The notes: a model not told the origin generated them from the sequence alone. 64,000 bases of DNA from Tetrahymena thermophila SB210 (GCF_000189635.1 NW_002476302.1:248001-312000); one strand, 5' to 3'; shown: positions 50,940 to 63,400, counted from the stretch's first letter. Program-made: numbers and translations.

Positions 50940-52331
50940 ATGAGTACAAATATAAACATTAATGATGTCCCAACAGAATCAATAAATGAATTTTATAAAG
51001 TGAAATAAGATTTGCAAAAAGCTTAAAATCTTGAAGATAAAAATACCAACAAGGATTAAAAAAATGCAAATAAAGATGATCATACTGAAAATCCTTCAGA
51101 ATTTGGTGTTAGCACTTTCAACAAGAGCGAAGGTAATCGTAAATCGAAAAAAGATCATAAAAGAGATTATCATTGCGGTTGTGGTAAATCATATCTTTCA
51201 TATCCAGCACTTTACACTCACATCAAGACTAAACATGATGGTAAAATGCCAGAAGGTACTTTGAATTCAGCTTGTAATAATAACAGAAGAGGTCGTCCAA
51301 GAAGAAATAATGTAATTATTTTAAAAATAAAGAATTGCTAAATATTAAAATATTTCCTTCCAATTCAATTTTTTCACGAAATATGAGTTTAAAAAAAACT
51401 AGCTTTGCTTTATTGAATTTTCTTAAAATTATTTATAATAAACAAAAAGGATGAACCAATTATGAAAAATGAAGAAGCTAAGGAAAAAAAAGTAGATGAT
51501 ATGACCGCAATATACTAGAAAATGGTATTTGAAAGCGATTTAAAAATTTTAGAATACATTAAAGATGGAAAAGGAAGCTGTGAAGAATACTAGAGCTGCT
51601 TTCCTACTTATAAAAATTGTAACAATTTGAAGGTTGAGTAGCATCCTCTTTGCTAAATTATAAAGAAAATTCATTAAAAGTAATTTAGAGAAGAAATCAA
51701 CTAAGACACTCCTATTGATTATGTGATGAGTATTTATTTATGGTGTCTCTGCAAGTTAGTCAATTAAAGGCTTTATAGAACAATTTGTATATTTTTCAGA
51801 GCTCTTAGAGAATGCCTTAATGATTTTGGTTATGTCATAATTGAAGATTTTAAAAAGAGAAATTTAAATTCTAACATCGAAATTATTCTTAAGAGACAAG
51901 ATGATTAAGAAGAAAGTAGTCCTTAAGCAAGTAATAAAGATATTAGTAACCCAAACGGAAATAATAGTACTAACAATGTTAATGGAAATAATTTTAGCAA
52001 TAATAACCAAAACAGCAGCAACAATTAATCAAATGCTAACAGTAGCAATAACATTCCAAATACCACTTCAAAAAACACTTTTTTCACTTAAATAGAGCCT
52101 CCTTAGTATATTTGTATTGTAGCAGAATTTTTCATATTAAAATACTTGCCAAAATATGTTCCAAACTTTGATCAAAACTTTGCTGTTTATCTTATGATCG
52201 ATTTCTGTAATTGGTTAAATAAAAAGTCTCTTAGTAAAATTAAATTAGATTTGTAGCACAGCTTAATTAAAGAGCGTGCAATTGCTGATTACCTCAACTT
52301 AGAGTATCCCCTTAAAAATGAATCTGTTTGA
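50940..52331 (+). CDS. C2H2-like zinc-finger protein with helical C-terminal domain
   Basis: Exon 1 starts at 50940 and encodes a polar, charged lead then a single finger, YHCGCGKSYLSYPALYTHIK followed by TKH: Cys-x-Cys, 12 residues, His-x4-His. The first Cys pair is closer than in the usual C-x2-4-C finger. It is followed by a basic NNRRGRPKKK stretch resembling an AT-hook. Exon 2 (from about 51450) encodes KMVFESDLKILEYIKDGKGS, a helical, Cys-containing domain (DYVMSIYLWCLCKLVNQRLY, ALRECLNDFGYVIIEDF), an Asn/Ser-rich linker and a final helical block (FFILKYLPKYVPNFDQNFAV) ending at TGA. DNA or RNA binding is plausible. The exact splice junction between 51300 and 51450 is not resolved: the obvious GT and AG sites do not agree in phase. 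The total is about 420 residues. Confidence 0.75.
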
Positions 52332-53077
52332 ATCAATCAATTAATCTAATAAACAACAAGAGTTTGATAATAAGATTAAAAGAGAATATTCTATAAATTA
52401 GTTTTCTTATATCCAAATAAATAAATAAAATGTTTTTAATTCGTTTGCTTGCTTGATTACTTAAACCACAATTTTTGTGTTTTTTTGTCTATAAAATTTG
52501 TTTATTAGATAATAGGTTTATAAAAGTTAAAATGATATTAGTATTTATTTGTTTCAAATATATTTCATTACCCTATTATCATATTTCTATCTTTATAAAA
52601 TCATAAAACGTAGATAGATATATTTATATAGTTAAGTATATAGATTTTGCGAATAAAATATCTAGATAAGAAAGGTCTTACTTAATATTTAATGAAATAT
52701 AATAATCCAAAAATATTTTAATAAGTTATTAATATATATCATGCCAAAATCATAATTACTTTATAAATTAACTGAAATATATAAAATTCTATTCATTAAA
52801 AATTAAAATTATTGTTATTTTATTTTATTTTTCTCTAATTGAGATTGTTGAAGATAGATAGATGGAATGTAAATTAGTAAAAAGTTATAAGAAGTATACA
52901 CAAATAGAATCATAAGATAAATCTATCATACATATTTCTCATAGATGTATTCACTCTTCTTATTAAAAGCTGTTATATGCCTTATTTAGTTATATAAAAA
53001 CTTATATCTATTAGTGATTCATACTTTTATTCTTATTAAAAATATTGTTTATGCTTCATTAATATTGCTGAAACTTT
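52332..53077. other. Tail-to-tail intergenic region
   Basis: AT-rich DNA between convergent genes. Contains short GATA patches near 52613-52620 and 52853-52864. No gene. Confidence 0.55.
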
Positions 53078-53442
53078 TCAGAAGTATTGCTTAACAGTTA
53101 AATTGTTGCCGTTAATATTTTATGCTCTGCTCCATGATTGGCAGTTATCGATTTATCTTCTCCAATAATGTTCACATCTTTTATTTCCAAAATACCAGTA
53201 AGCAGCGGTAACACCTAATAATTTTAAATGAAATTTAGCATATATGCAAAATAATCAATCAAAAATGTAAATGAAATAAGTAAGAGTGTTTTGATTTATT
53301 AAAATAAAATGTTATATTTGTTGCGCTATAATTTATTTTATTTATTACCAAGGACAGTGAATAAAATTTCATTTCTGCCACCAGAAGAAATTTGCTTTAA
53401 GTAGTATTTAGAAGGGTCTAATGTCCACCACAAACGAGCCAT
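53078..53442 (-). CDS. 76-residue small protein, possibly mitochondrial
   Basis: Two exons (53442-53349, 53214-53078) with a 134-nt intron give 76 aa. The sequence starts MARLWWTLDPSKYYLKQISS, continues with a short hydrophobic stretch at the splice joint (EILFTVLGVTAAYWYFG) that could be one membrane span, and ends with a Trp/Arg/Asn-rich tail (CEHYWRRQIDNCQSWSRA). It is too short for standard-code ORF detection but has good codon usage and clean splice sites. No family was recognised. The layout, with a basic N-terminus, one span and aromatic residues, resembles supernumerary subunits of mitochondrial respiratory complexes. This is inference only. Confidence 0.78.
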
Positions 53443-53974
53443 TTTTACTTATCTTTTTTATACCTTTTAATAATTTTTTTTATGTAATTTAAAGATTTTT
53501 CTTTTTCTTCTTGAAATTATTTAGAAGATTAATTGAAGATAATTTTTTATTACAAGCTATTTTGATTAATAAATAAATATTTTGTTTATTAAGGATTTTG
53601 CAATATCTAAAACATTTATTAAAATCAAGCTTTAGATATTTCTTTTAATGATTAAAGAATAATTAAAATGAATGTATAAATGTACATATAGAGTCCATCT
53701 TTGCTTTAAACACTTCTAATATGCAATACGGTTGTCTAAACATGCTATGTATGCAGAGAAATCTTATCTAGAGCCAAATCTCTATTAAAAAAAACATTTT
53801 TGTTGGATTTTTATATTGTATTCGATTATAAAATAGGGTATACACTTTTATGAAATAATAAAAGAAACAAGTATTCAATGATTCGTAATTTGTAAGATAT
53901 TACTTACCAATTAAAAATATTATTAATAAATTTCAATTTTAAGATAAAAAAATATTAAAAGTATAAATTACAAT
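53443..53974. promoter_or_regulatory. Divergent promoter region of the small protein and mevalonate kinase
   Basis: About 530 bp between divergent start codons. AT-rich, with a slightly less AT-rich patch at 53690-53785. No defined element. Confidence 0.4.
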
Positions 53975-55377
53975 ATGGAAGGCAATAAAGATTTAATATT
54001 TTATTATTCAGCACCTGGTAAAGCTATAATAAGCGGGGAACATTCAGTGGTATATTATAAAAATGCACTAGTCATGGCGTTGGATTTGAGAACATATTGT
54101 AAATTGACTTTGAGCAAAAAGTAGAATGATTCATCTATCGATCATACATTTATAATTGAAAATAATCAAGACTCTAGAAGCCTAATTTAAATTGTAAATA
54201 TCCATTTTTTTCTATAATATTATGATAAAAACAACAACTACTTTTTCTAAAGACAGATATTTAGTTGAAATAATTACTTGAATACCTCATTACACTAAAG
54301 GAGGAAATTGATTTTTCTACTTTGTAAAAATAATTTCCATTGGTAGAAGAAAAAGATTTGATTTTGTCATACTTATTTTTAAGTGTTTTCATGGAAATCT
54401 ACGGGAGAGATAAAAGTATTGAAGATACTATCAATGCTTTTGATTAAAAAATATCTAAAAACAATCTTATTAAAATAAATTTACACTCTACTCTTCCTAT
54501 TTCAAAGGGTTTGGGTTCTTCAGCCAGTTACTTTACAGCACTATCTGCATCTTTAACAGTAAATTATATAAACGTGCAAATATATATTTTCCAAATATAA
54601 ACAATTTTTACATATAGAAAATGTTTATGCACTTACTTGAGGTTAAAGAGTTAAGTGAAGGGTATTTAAAATTTGTCAACAAAATAGCATTTAACTTTGA
54701 AAAAATTTATCATGGAACTCCATCTGGTATAGATAACTATATTGCAACTTATGGAAATCTACTGGTCTTCAATAAAAATTATACAAATAGCTTACAGATA
54801 GGTAAACTACCTTACAAAATTTTTTTAATTGATAGTTAAGTTGAAAAAAGCACTAAGAAAGCAGTAGGTAGAGTAAGAGAAATCTATGATGATGAATCCA
54901 TAGGAAAAATAGGAAAATAAACTATTGATATGATAGGAGATGTGACAGATAACATAATCAAAGTATTTAATCAAAATAATTTTGATAAAAGTTAATTTGA
55001 AAATCTCATAAGAATTAACCAAAGTTTATTAAGACTTCTTGATTTGAGTCACAGCTCTATTGAAGACATCATGAGGCATGATCATTTTTCTCTGTTTTTA
55101 AATTCTAATAATATTTTTTTAAAAATAATAGCATTTGCATGAAATACGAAATAGCTGCTAAAATTACTGGAGCTGGATAAGGAGGTAATTGCATAGCTTT
55201 TGTACCAGAAACCTATAATCAAAGTAGAGAGAGAGAATTCATTTAGGTATTTTACTTGTAAGGTATATAATTTATATTTTAATTTTTTTATTTTAAAAGG
55301 AATTAGAATCTCATGGGTATCAGATAATATTTGCCACACTGTCTTAGTAAGGAGTTAAAGAAGAGACAACTATCTGA
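53975..55377 (+). CDS. MVK: Mevalonate kinase
   Basis: Five exons (53975-54193, 54265-54558, 54618-55093, 55132-55246, 55300-55377) give 393 aa, the usual length for the enzyme. The three GHMP motifs are clear: SAPGKAIISGEHSVVYY at the N-terminus, then PISKGLGSSASYFTALSASL for ATP binding, then KITGAGQGGNCIAFVPE near the C-terminus. HGTPSGIDNYIATYGN carries the aspartate typical of mevalonate kinases. The enzyme phosphorylates mevalonate with ATP in the isoprenoid pathway, which in Tetrahymena feeds tetrahymanol, dolichol and prenyl groups. The third intron is only 38 nt, very short for this genome. The other introns are 53-71 nt. The DNAJC25-like gene follows 283 bp downstream on the same strand. 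Confidence 0.93.
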
Positions 55378-55660
55378 TAAATAGATAAAAAGAAAGAAGA
55401 AAAATCAAGTTAAAATTAATGAAATTCGTTTTAAATTTTAAATGAATCATAAAAATAAAATAATTTAAATTTAACCTAAGTTTTATTCAAATATATCTTT
55501 GGATAGAATATTATTTTTTATTTTGTAATTTGTTTACATAAATTTTACTTAAATATTTATTTGATCGAAAATATCTTTAATACTTACTTCTGATCGATTG
55601 TTAATATAAATTTTAAATTTTGATAAATTAATTTAACTAATAATAATTTTGGTTGAAGAG

Positions 55661-56858
55661 ATGAAAACTCTTTTTTTAGTAATAATTAGCGCTATTTAAA
55701 TTTAGTTAGTCATAAGTGGAGTAGCTAATGTTTATTGTGGAGATAAGAATTGTTATGATATTTTAGGGATATCTAGGTAAATATTTTTGAATTGGTTTCT
55801 GTTTTTTAAGATAATTGCTGATTTAATAATTAGTTCAGCTACACCTGAAGAGATAAGAGTAGCGTTTAGGAAACAATCAAAGGAATTTCATCCTGATAGA
55901 AATCTTCATAAAGGAATTGATACTCATGCTCAATATTAGTAAAAGGATATTAAATTTTAAATGGTTAAACATTTTAATTTGAAATAATTAGGTTGATCAC
56001 TAAGGCTTATGAAGTTTTGAAAGATGAAAATGTTAGACAAAGTTACGATAGCTATTTAGCCAATCCTTCTAAAGGAGAATATTATCATTATTACAATTAT
56101 TATAAAGCAGTTTATGCTCCTCAAACTAACCCCTTTGTGGTTATCATTTGCACTTTACTGTTTTTATCTTTTTTCTAATACTTAGCAAGAAATAATGCCT
56201 ATGAAACTGCTATTAGAAGTGTATAAAAAACAGATAAATTTAAATAAGATGTAAATAATTTGCACAGAGAATAACCTGAAAGAGTAAAAATAAATTGTGT
56301 TATAAAAAACTTATTTTAGTAATTATGATAGAAAAAAGAAGAAATAAAGCAAGAATTATTATAGAGAATAGTGATATAAGGAGGTTAATCTAAAATAAAG
56401 ATTTAGGAGATTCTTATTATTAGAGTTACTTTATTGCCTTATTTCATCTGCAAATATTTGTACAAAAAAATTAGGTAAATTTTGTTAAATTGGCTTCTTT
56501 TGGATTAACTAATTCTTTGCAATTTTTAAAAAGATGGGTTGTTAGGTACAACATATAAAAAAAAGAATACACTCGTGAAGATTAAGAAATTTTAACTATG
56601 TAATTGTTGAAAATAAAAGATTACAGATGGGAAGTAAATGAGAATTAAATTATTGAGAGTATTTAACAAAAAAATTTAATTTATTAGGGTTTGAATGAGG
56701 AGGATAAAGAAGAATTGCTTGAAAAAAAGTTATGGATTAAAGAAAATTATGCTTAATATGTTAAAGAGTAGACTGAAGCTTACGAAAAAAGAAAAGAAGA
56801 ATTTTTAAACTCTAATAAGGGGAAAAAATATTTAAGATACATGAAGGGTGGAAAGTGA
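55661..56858 (+). CDS. DNAJC25: DNAJC25-like membrane J-domain protein
   Basis: Exon 1 (55661-55776) starts MKTLFLVIISAIQIQLVIS, a signal peptide, then CGDKNCYDILGIS. Exon 2 (55834-55938) has TPEEIRVAFRKQSKEFHPDR with the HPD motif that stimulates Hsp70. Exon 3 (from 55992) begins LITKAYEVLKDENVRQSYDS, then EYYHYYNYYKAVYAPQ and a membrane span NPFVVIICTLLFLSFFQYLA. Downstream, VIQGGQSKIKIQEILIIRVT, LNEEDKEELLEKKLWIKENY and the tail KKYLRYMKGGK match DNAJC25 throughout. The J-domain should face the ER lumen and work with a BiP-type chaperone. At least one further intron lies between 56.28 and 56.40 kb and another near 56.5 kb; their exact ends were not fixed. The total is about 330 residues. 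Confidence 0.88.
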
Positions 56859-57132
56859 ATATATTTTATTTGTTTATAGTTAGTTGTTAATAGAATTTAG
56901 TTTAAATTGAAATAGAACTATTTATAAAACGAAATATTTTAAATTTAAAATAATTAGAATTTATTTCTTTATTTATTTTTATCAGCTTTATTTATGTGTG
57001 TTAGATGCTTACCTCATATATAAATTTGTTTTATTTAATAAAAGCGGGAGAAGTTGCTTATTATTTAATAACAAAAAATTACTTTAAAAATTAATTAATT
57101 TAATATTGATACATATTGCTCTTACATCATAA

Positions 57133-58515
57133 ATGATTGAACATCCCCAATAGATTTAATAATAATAATAATAGGTATAAAATCCATAACAATAGTAGTA
57201 GCCATAACTACCATATAATCCAAGCACAACACAGCAATAATAAGCAACTTAACCTTAGCATAATTATTAGTATTAGCAAGGATAGCCAACTCCAATTTAA
57301 CAAACTCCGGCACCAATAAGCAATATTTAAACTAGTTCATAACAAAATCCCTAAATAGTTTAAGAAGAACCTATTAAACCTTAAAGAATGCCTAAATTAT
57401 CTCATGAAGAGTTAATGCAAGAAGCAAAGAAAATCGTTAAACTGCATCCTCCTAAGCATTAGAAAACAAAAGATGAAGTATTATATGAAAATGCTAGATG
57501 GATAAAAAAATATTTTTATAATTAAAAAATAGATAAATAGGATATTGGTTGATAACTATGAAATTTTATTAGAATTGAAGAAGGAATATATCAAAAGAAA
57601 GAACTAAAACATTACAAATTCAGATATCCTAAATATCAGTAAGCAGATAGAAAATATATTTTTAGCAAATTATTTATTTAATGATCATAAATTTTCAAAT
57701 TTTGGATATATTAATTTATAAATTTTCTATGCTAAGTTGAGATATTTATTTATTAGTCAACTGAGTTTAAATAGTGTTTTTTAATATTTCTTTATTCATT
57801 TATTGATATTGATATATTCTCTTTTATTCTCATATATCATGTTTTTAATATTTAAAGTAACTAACTTATTTCTTAAAAAAATTAAATAGTTTATGATTAT
57901 GAAAAAAATCTTGTTAAGCTATGCAGAACTCTTCCACCTGATTAGATAATTGATATTGATATCTTGAAGAATGGAAAAACTAAGTTATTAGATAACTCTA
58001 AGATAAAGAAGCCTAAGATTTAGCAAATATTTGCCTAATAATAATAGTAAAAATCATAGTAGCAAATATAATAAGCACCTATGAATGGTGTACCACGCCC
58101 TCATGATCAATAACATTAAATTCAATAATAACATCACTAAAATTAACCTCCTGTACCAAACCCATAAGCTAACTAATATTAATAGTAACAACAGCAATAG
58201 CCTTAGTAGTAAATCAATTAATAGAACTAGCTACACCAATAGCCACATTCAAATAATTAACCAAACTAAACTCTTAAGTAACCAATTTAACAACATAGCT
58301 AACTTTAGTAGCCTATGCACAACTAAATGCCTTAGCAAGCTCCTTAAATTCCATAGTAAAACTAACCTCCTCATCATGCTTAGGGACAATAATTACCTCC
58401 TCCTGCTCATCCATAATAGAACTAATAGTAATAATAGACATAATATCAGTAACAAGCTCCTTAACATTTATAATAGCAACAATAGCATTAATAAAATTAT
58501 TCTAATAATTACTGA
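57133..58515 (+). CDS. Glutamine/proline-rich protein with conserved helical core
   Basis: Three exons (57133-57477, 57533-57638, 57890-58515) give 358 aa with matching phases. The first ~75 residues and the last ~170 are Gln/Pro/Asn/His rich, with Gln mostly encoded by TAA and TAG, so the standard code breaks it to pieces. The middle ~110 residues are helical and charged: MPKLSHEELMQEAKKIVKLH, ILVDNYEILLELKKEYIKRK and YDYEKNLVKLCRTLPPDQII. Such an arrangement is common in transcription co-regulators, but I recognise no family. The plus-strand frame 58085-58531 in the standard code is only a shadow of this Q-rich exon. The neighbours are DNAJC25-like upstream (274 bp) and the FAD monooxygenase downstream, same strand. 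Confidence 0.8.
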
Positions 58516-58876
58516 TAAATATTATAAATAAAAAAACAAATGTAAATTTGAACTGTAAAATAAGAATTGTGCTTACTTTTTTTTGTGTTATACAATGTAG
58601 TTATATGATCATAAGTAATTAATGAGAAATTTATAAAGTTGGAAGGAACATCGTTTACTATTTTGATAATTTTTGTAATTTGAATCAAAAGTTAAAGAAG
58701 ATAGAACTTAACTTTATTTACTTTTTTAATATTTGTAAAGTAGATTTTCAACTAAAATCCTTCTAAACTATTCTAAATGAAATTTTTATTTAAAATAATA
58801 AAAAAATATATATCTTATTTATTTTGTAAAATAGAACTAATTATTTTTTATTCTAGAAAGTAAAAGAATTTGAAAG
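58516..58876. other. Intergenic region
   Basis: 360 bp of AT-rich DNA between same-strand genes. No motif recognised. Confidence 0.55.
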
Positions 58877-60918
58877 ATGATTCGTAAGAATGTAGCTATC
58901 ATTGGAGCTGGGCCTGTAGGACTTGCAGCAAGTATGTACATGGAAAAATTTGGATTTAATTATGCTTTGATTGAGAGAAATTAGTCTTTTATCAGTCATC
59001 CAGCAGCTCATTTATTAAATTTGAGATCTATGGAGACCCTTAGTGAAATAAAATGTAAGCAAGACTAGAATAAATTACATGAACTCATTTACTAAAAATG
59101 TGAGGATATTAATTATTTTAGGTACTTTATTATTAATACATATCTTAAAAAGGAAGAAAAGAGGTTAATTAGCCATATCTTTTTCCTTTAACTTATTTTT
59201 TTTTTTTTGCAATGATATTAAACAATACTCCTATATTTTTAGATATTACCGCTACTAAAGAAGACTATTTGATTCAAGAGAACCATTTTATGTAGACGAT
59301 CACTTCTATCCTAATCCAAAATAAAAGCAAGAAGAAATCTTGCGTGAACATGCATTTGCTTAGTATGTCCACTTACCATAGCCTCACTTTGTTAGTATTT
59401 TAAAAGATAACATAAAATAAAAAGAAAATATCTACTTAGGACATACAGTTCTTAATTTCAAAAATGATAAAGATTCAGTTAAAATATCTCTAAAGGATCA
59501 TGAAGGCAATTTAAAATAAATAGAAGCAGATTACTTAATTGCATGTGATGGTAAACACTCTTATGTAAGAAACTCTTTAGGAATTGGGTTGGTAGGAAAT
59601 CCATATCTATAGAGCTTTTTCAATATATATTTTCATTCTAAACAATTAGCTTAGACCCTGAATGAAAGAAATGAAAATGCCATGCTCCATTTCATTTACA
59701 ATAATTAAGTTATAGCTTGTCTAGTTAATCATTCTAAAAAGGAAGGAATGTTTGTACTCCAAGTACCTACTTGCCCTCCTTACGATGATGTATCCACCCT
59801 CGATAAGCTTCAAAAAGAAAAAATTGCATATGAAATGATATAAAATTTGATTGATCCCTCTATGAGAGATTAAATCAATGATATTGATATTAAAACTACA
59901 GGAATGTGGAAGCTTTCATCAGAAGTTATTGAAAAATATTATTAAAACAGAGTAATTTTTGCTGGTGACTCTGCACACGCTTTCCCACCTGCTGGAGGTA
60001 GTTTATTCAATAAAAGATATATTATTTTATAATAAATATTTTTTAGGTTTTGGCATGAACACAGGTTTACAGGAAGTTCACAATTTAGCACATAAATTGA
60101 AACAAATTTATAAATATCCAGAACACTAAGAAAAAATATTGTAAACATACCATGATGAGAGAAAATAATTCGTAACTGAAATATTGAATACAGCAAATAA
60201 ATATTACAAAGTTTCGTTAGATATTGCTAAAATTATAGGGTTAAACGTAGAAAATTATTTTACCTTTAAGAAAACACTTGATGTAGCATCACCATTCTTG
60301 CCAAAAAATTTATAGTAATTCATATGGAAGACGGGAATAAAAGTAATACGATTTTAATTTAAAATATATTAATGTATATTAATAAATAAATAGATTGGAA
60401 GCTACCCAGCTGAAATCTCTAACCCAGCTAAAATTAGTAAATAATTGGAAGGTAATACAGTCCCTCTAATCTTTTATAAGGAAGATACTGAATTTAAGTA
60501 TGATAAGGGATTTATAAGCTCTATTAAAACAAATCAAGATGATAAATCTTTATCTGGTCTACTTTTACCTCATATAATGATTAACTTCAAGGATAGATAA
60601 ATAGCTTTGCGTTAGTTAGCAAACTATTTCTATGAAAATGAATCTGAAAGAGAAATAGTTTACACTGATAAAAGCAGATAATCTCAAAATAAAAATTTAA
60701 TTATGGTAGCACTTTATAAAAAAGGCTTTTAAAAGGAAAAGTTATAAAACTTTATTGAAAATTTAGATGAACTTTTTGTAAAACCAGATATAATTGTAGG
60801 TTGTGAAGCTTCTACTAATAGTTTTTATGAAGAAAAATTAGATAATCTCCTTAAAAATGATAAGCAGGTCATACTTATAAGAAGTGATTCTATAATATTT
60901 GGTAGATATGAAATATGA
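58877..60918 (+). CDS. FAD-dependent aromatic-ring monooxygenase (phenol hydroxylase type)
   Basis: Four exons (58877-59121, 59243-59997, 60047-60342, 60394-60918) give 606 aa. The N-terminus has the dinucleotide fold VAIIGAGPVGLAASMYMEKF followed by an ALIERN acidic strand end. The 'DG' motif appears as YLIACDGKHSYVRNSLGI near residue 225. The third FAD motif is RVIFAGDSAHAFPPAGGFGM followed by NTGLQEVHNLAHKL near residue 345. This combination marks the PheA/TfdB/UbiH superfamily; length and a C-terminal thioredoxin-like extension (from ~435) fit the phenol 2-monooxygenase group. Such enzymes use NAD(P)H and O2 to hydroxylate aromatic rings. The substrate is unknown, and an N-terminal targeting signal is not evident. 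The last intron is 51 nt. Confidence 0.88.
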
Positions 60919-61771
60919 AATAAATACTCTTAATTAAACACTTGAATTTTGCTTGTTATTTGTTATTGTATATAATCAAAAATTAATTATTAAAAATTAG
61001 TTTATTTTTTATTCTTGAGAAATTTTTATTTAGTTTTAAATAATTTTTGTATAAAATTTAAAAGCCATTTTTTGTAAGCAATGAACAAATTAAAATAGAA
61101 AAATCTTGATAAATAAAGTTTTTAAATAGTAAACATACAAAATAAGTTAAAAAAAATAAAATATATTGATCTACAATTTTTATTATGAAAATAGATAAAT
61201 AGTAAGCTTAATGTTTAATACTTATGCCAAAGTAATTTAAAATAATGATTGAGATTGATCATTAAATTTTATTAATTTACAAATAAAAAACATAAAAAAA
61301 TTATGAATATTTTAATTAAAGTAGTACATTTTTTAAATATAAAGTAAACTTATAAATAATCATTTAATTTTTGTTTCAGTATAAGGTTGATTAAAGATAA
61401 ATAAATATGGTTTCTTCATTAGTTATTTATTTATATAGTTTATTTAAAATTAATAGAATTTCATATAACGTTATAATTAACTATTAGAGCTATATTAAAA
61501 TATTTGTTTTATTTTGGTTAATTATCCTTATTTTTTATGTCAGATTAAATTTTTACAAATTTTTAGAATAGATAGGTTGTCATTTAAATATTTATTTAGA
61601 TCAGCTTTTACTGGCTTTCTATTTTAGATTGTTCTTTTTGTATAAGTTATTTCAGAAATTAGATATTACAATAAATCCTTGCATAAAAATAATAAGTATG
61701 AGTTAGTTATATATAAGTTATGATTTCACCATTAAATACGAAATCTGAGATTCAGTAACCTCATAATATTC
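60919..61771. other. Tail-to-tail intergenic region
   Basis: About 850 bp of AT-rich DNA between convergent genes; nothing recognised. Confidence 0.6.
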
Positions 61772-62680
61772 TCAAAAATATTACTTATTTTTTTCTTAAA
61801 AGAAATTATGTATTTCATCATACACTACCAAACAAAGAGAAGATCCAAAGCTTCTGAATATATTTGATGCATTTCCAGAAAAAAATATCTTAATACCTCC
61901 TTATTTATAAAGCTTAATTGAACAGTCTATGCTGTTCTTGTACAATTTTTCTCCTCTTGCACTTTACATCATCATTTTACGTTTTAATGTATCAGTAGGA
62001 TAAGATATTGTTTCGCTAAAGACTACTACACACTATGCAAAGATATATTTCTTAATTAATAAATTCTCTTTGTTTTTGTTCTAGTTTAAAAATGCTACTT
62101 TGCCCCAATCATATAAACCAAAATACAGACTTCTATACATAAATATTCCAACTAGGCCAACAGTTAAACCTCTATATAGACCTCTCAATCCATCTTGATT
62201 GTATACCTTTGTAAGACAATCAAGGATACCATTAAATTAACGTTTTTTCTTATTATTGCCAATATCTACACCAAGGCGAGTTCTAGCAAAATCAAGAGGA
62301 TAAATTAAAGCTTTTGATGAGCAACCTGCTAAACCACCAGCCATAAACTACCATAAAATATACTTATTCATTTACTAATTTGAATCAAAATTAAAAATCT
62401 TTGAATACAGCTCTTTGAAAGAAAAATTTAGTGCTTGGGATGGGAAGTAACGTATTATATTTACCATGTTTCCCCTCCATAGTGAAGGAATACCTTCTTC
62501 TTTTACACATCTTGAAAAGCAATCTACTATACCTTTATATGGTCTTAGCAAAGCTTAATTTTCTGACTGAGTTTATAGAAGAAGCTTAATTCTTTCTAGT
62601 GGAGCAGCAATAGTTTTAGAAAATGCCCCTGCAACTCCTCCCGATAAAAAATCAAGTATAAAAATGCTTTCTTTATTCAT
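61772..62680 (-). CDS. Mitochondrial ADP/ATP carrier
   Basis: Intronless 302-aa frame with three mitochondrial-carrier repeats. Repeat 1: [20 protein letters not shown] followed by IKLLLQTQ, and [20 protein letters not shown], which is the ADP/ATP carrier form with the RYFP(T/S)QA segment. Repeat 2: [20 protein letters not shown] followed by [10 protein letters not shown], and [20 protein letters not shown]. Repeat 3: [20 protein letters not shown]. The family signature RRRMMM appears as KRKMMM, with the first and third arginines changed to lysine or shifted. The protein exchanges ADP for ATP across the inner mitochondrial membrane. In an intron-rich neighbourhood the lack of introns suggests a retrocopy or strong expression. 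Start at 62680 is the first ATG of the frame. Confidence 0.93.
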
Positions 62681-63400
62681 TATAATGCTTGAATAATTTC
62701 TACTTTATTTGTTTTTTTTCTTCTTTATTTCTTAATTTATTTTTAGGTTTTTGTTTAATAAATGATTATAATTAAAAACATTTAAGTTAAAAATTATAAC
62801 CTTTTGTTTGAATAAATAGCTTATATGCAAAGAGTCAATTCATTAAAAATTTCTTATTTTTAATATAAGAAATAGATATTTTCGGAAAAATATTGGAACT
62901 GGTTGATGATTTAATCAACGTAAACTCTATTTAAGTATATTTTTAAATTTATTTGTGGTAAATTATATTGTTCCAGATAAAATGTTCATATATACGTCAA
63001 TATATTTTTACTTTCATTGAAATATGACCTCTAATTTGTGGAAATAGAATCTTTTTTAATCCAAAATATAAAAATTTTTTATGATCTATTTTTGGTATTT
63101 TAATTTAAAAACTTATTCAAAGTGCAAAAATAATGGTTAGTTCTTAAATTAAAAATTGATAGTTTAAAAATGATTAAAATATTTTAAATTATTCGATTAT
63201 AGATTTTGTTAATTGTTCATATTCAATAAAAATAGTATTTATTAGTGTAAGTAAGCAAAATGAAATTAAATAAAGAAAATTTGTAACATTAAAATATTCT
63301 TCTAGTTTCAAATAATAATTTATAGCCTATTAATAAGTTAATACAATATTTATTTATTATATTTATGTTAATAAAATTTTTATAGAATTTAAGAAAAAAT
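62681..63400. other. Intergenic region upstream of the ADP/ATP carrier
   Basis: AT-rich; must hold the carrier promoter (near 62.7 kb) and the 3' flank of the coiled-coil gene. No element recognised. Confidence 0.5.

Noticed and set aside
58085-58531. 148-codon plus-strand frame
   Set aside because: Alternate-frame shadow of the Q-rich last exon at 57890-58515.
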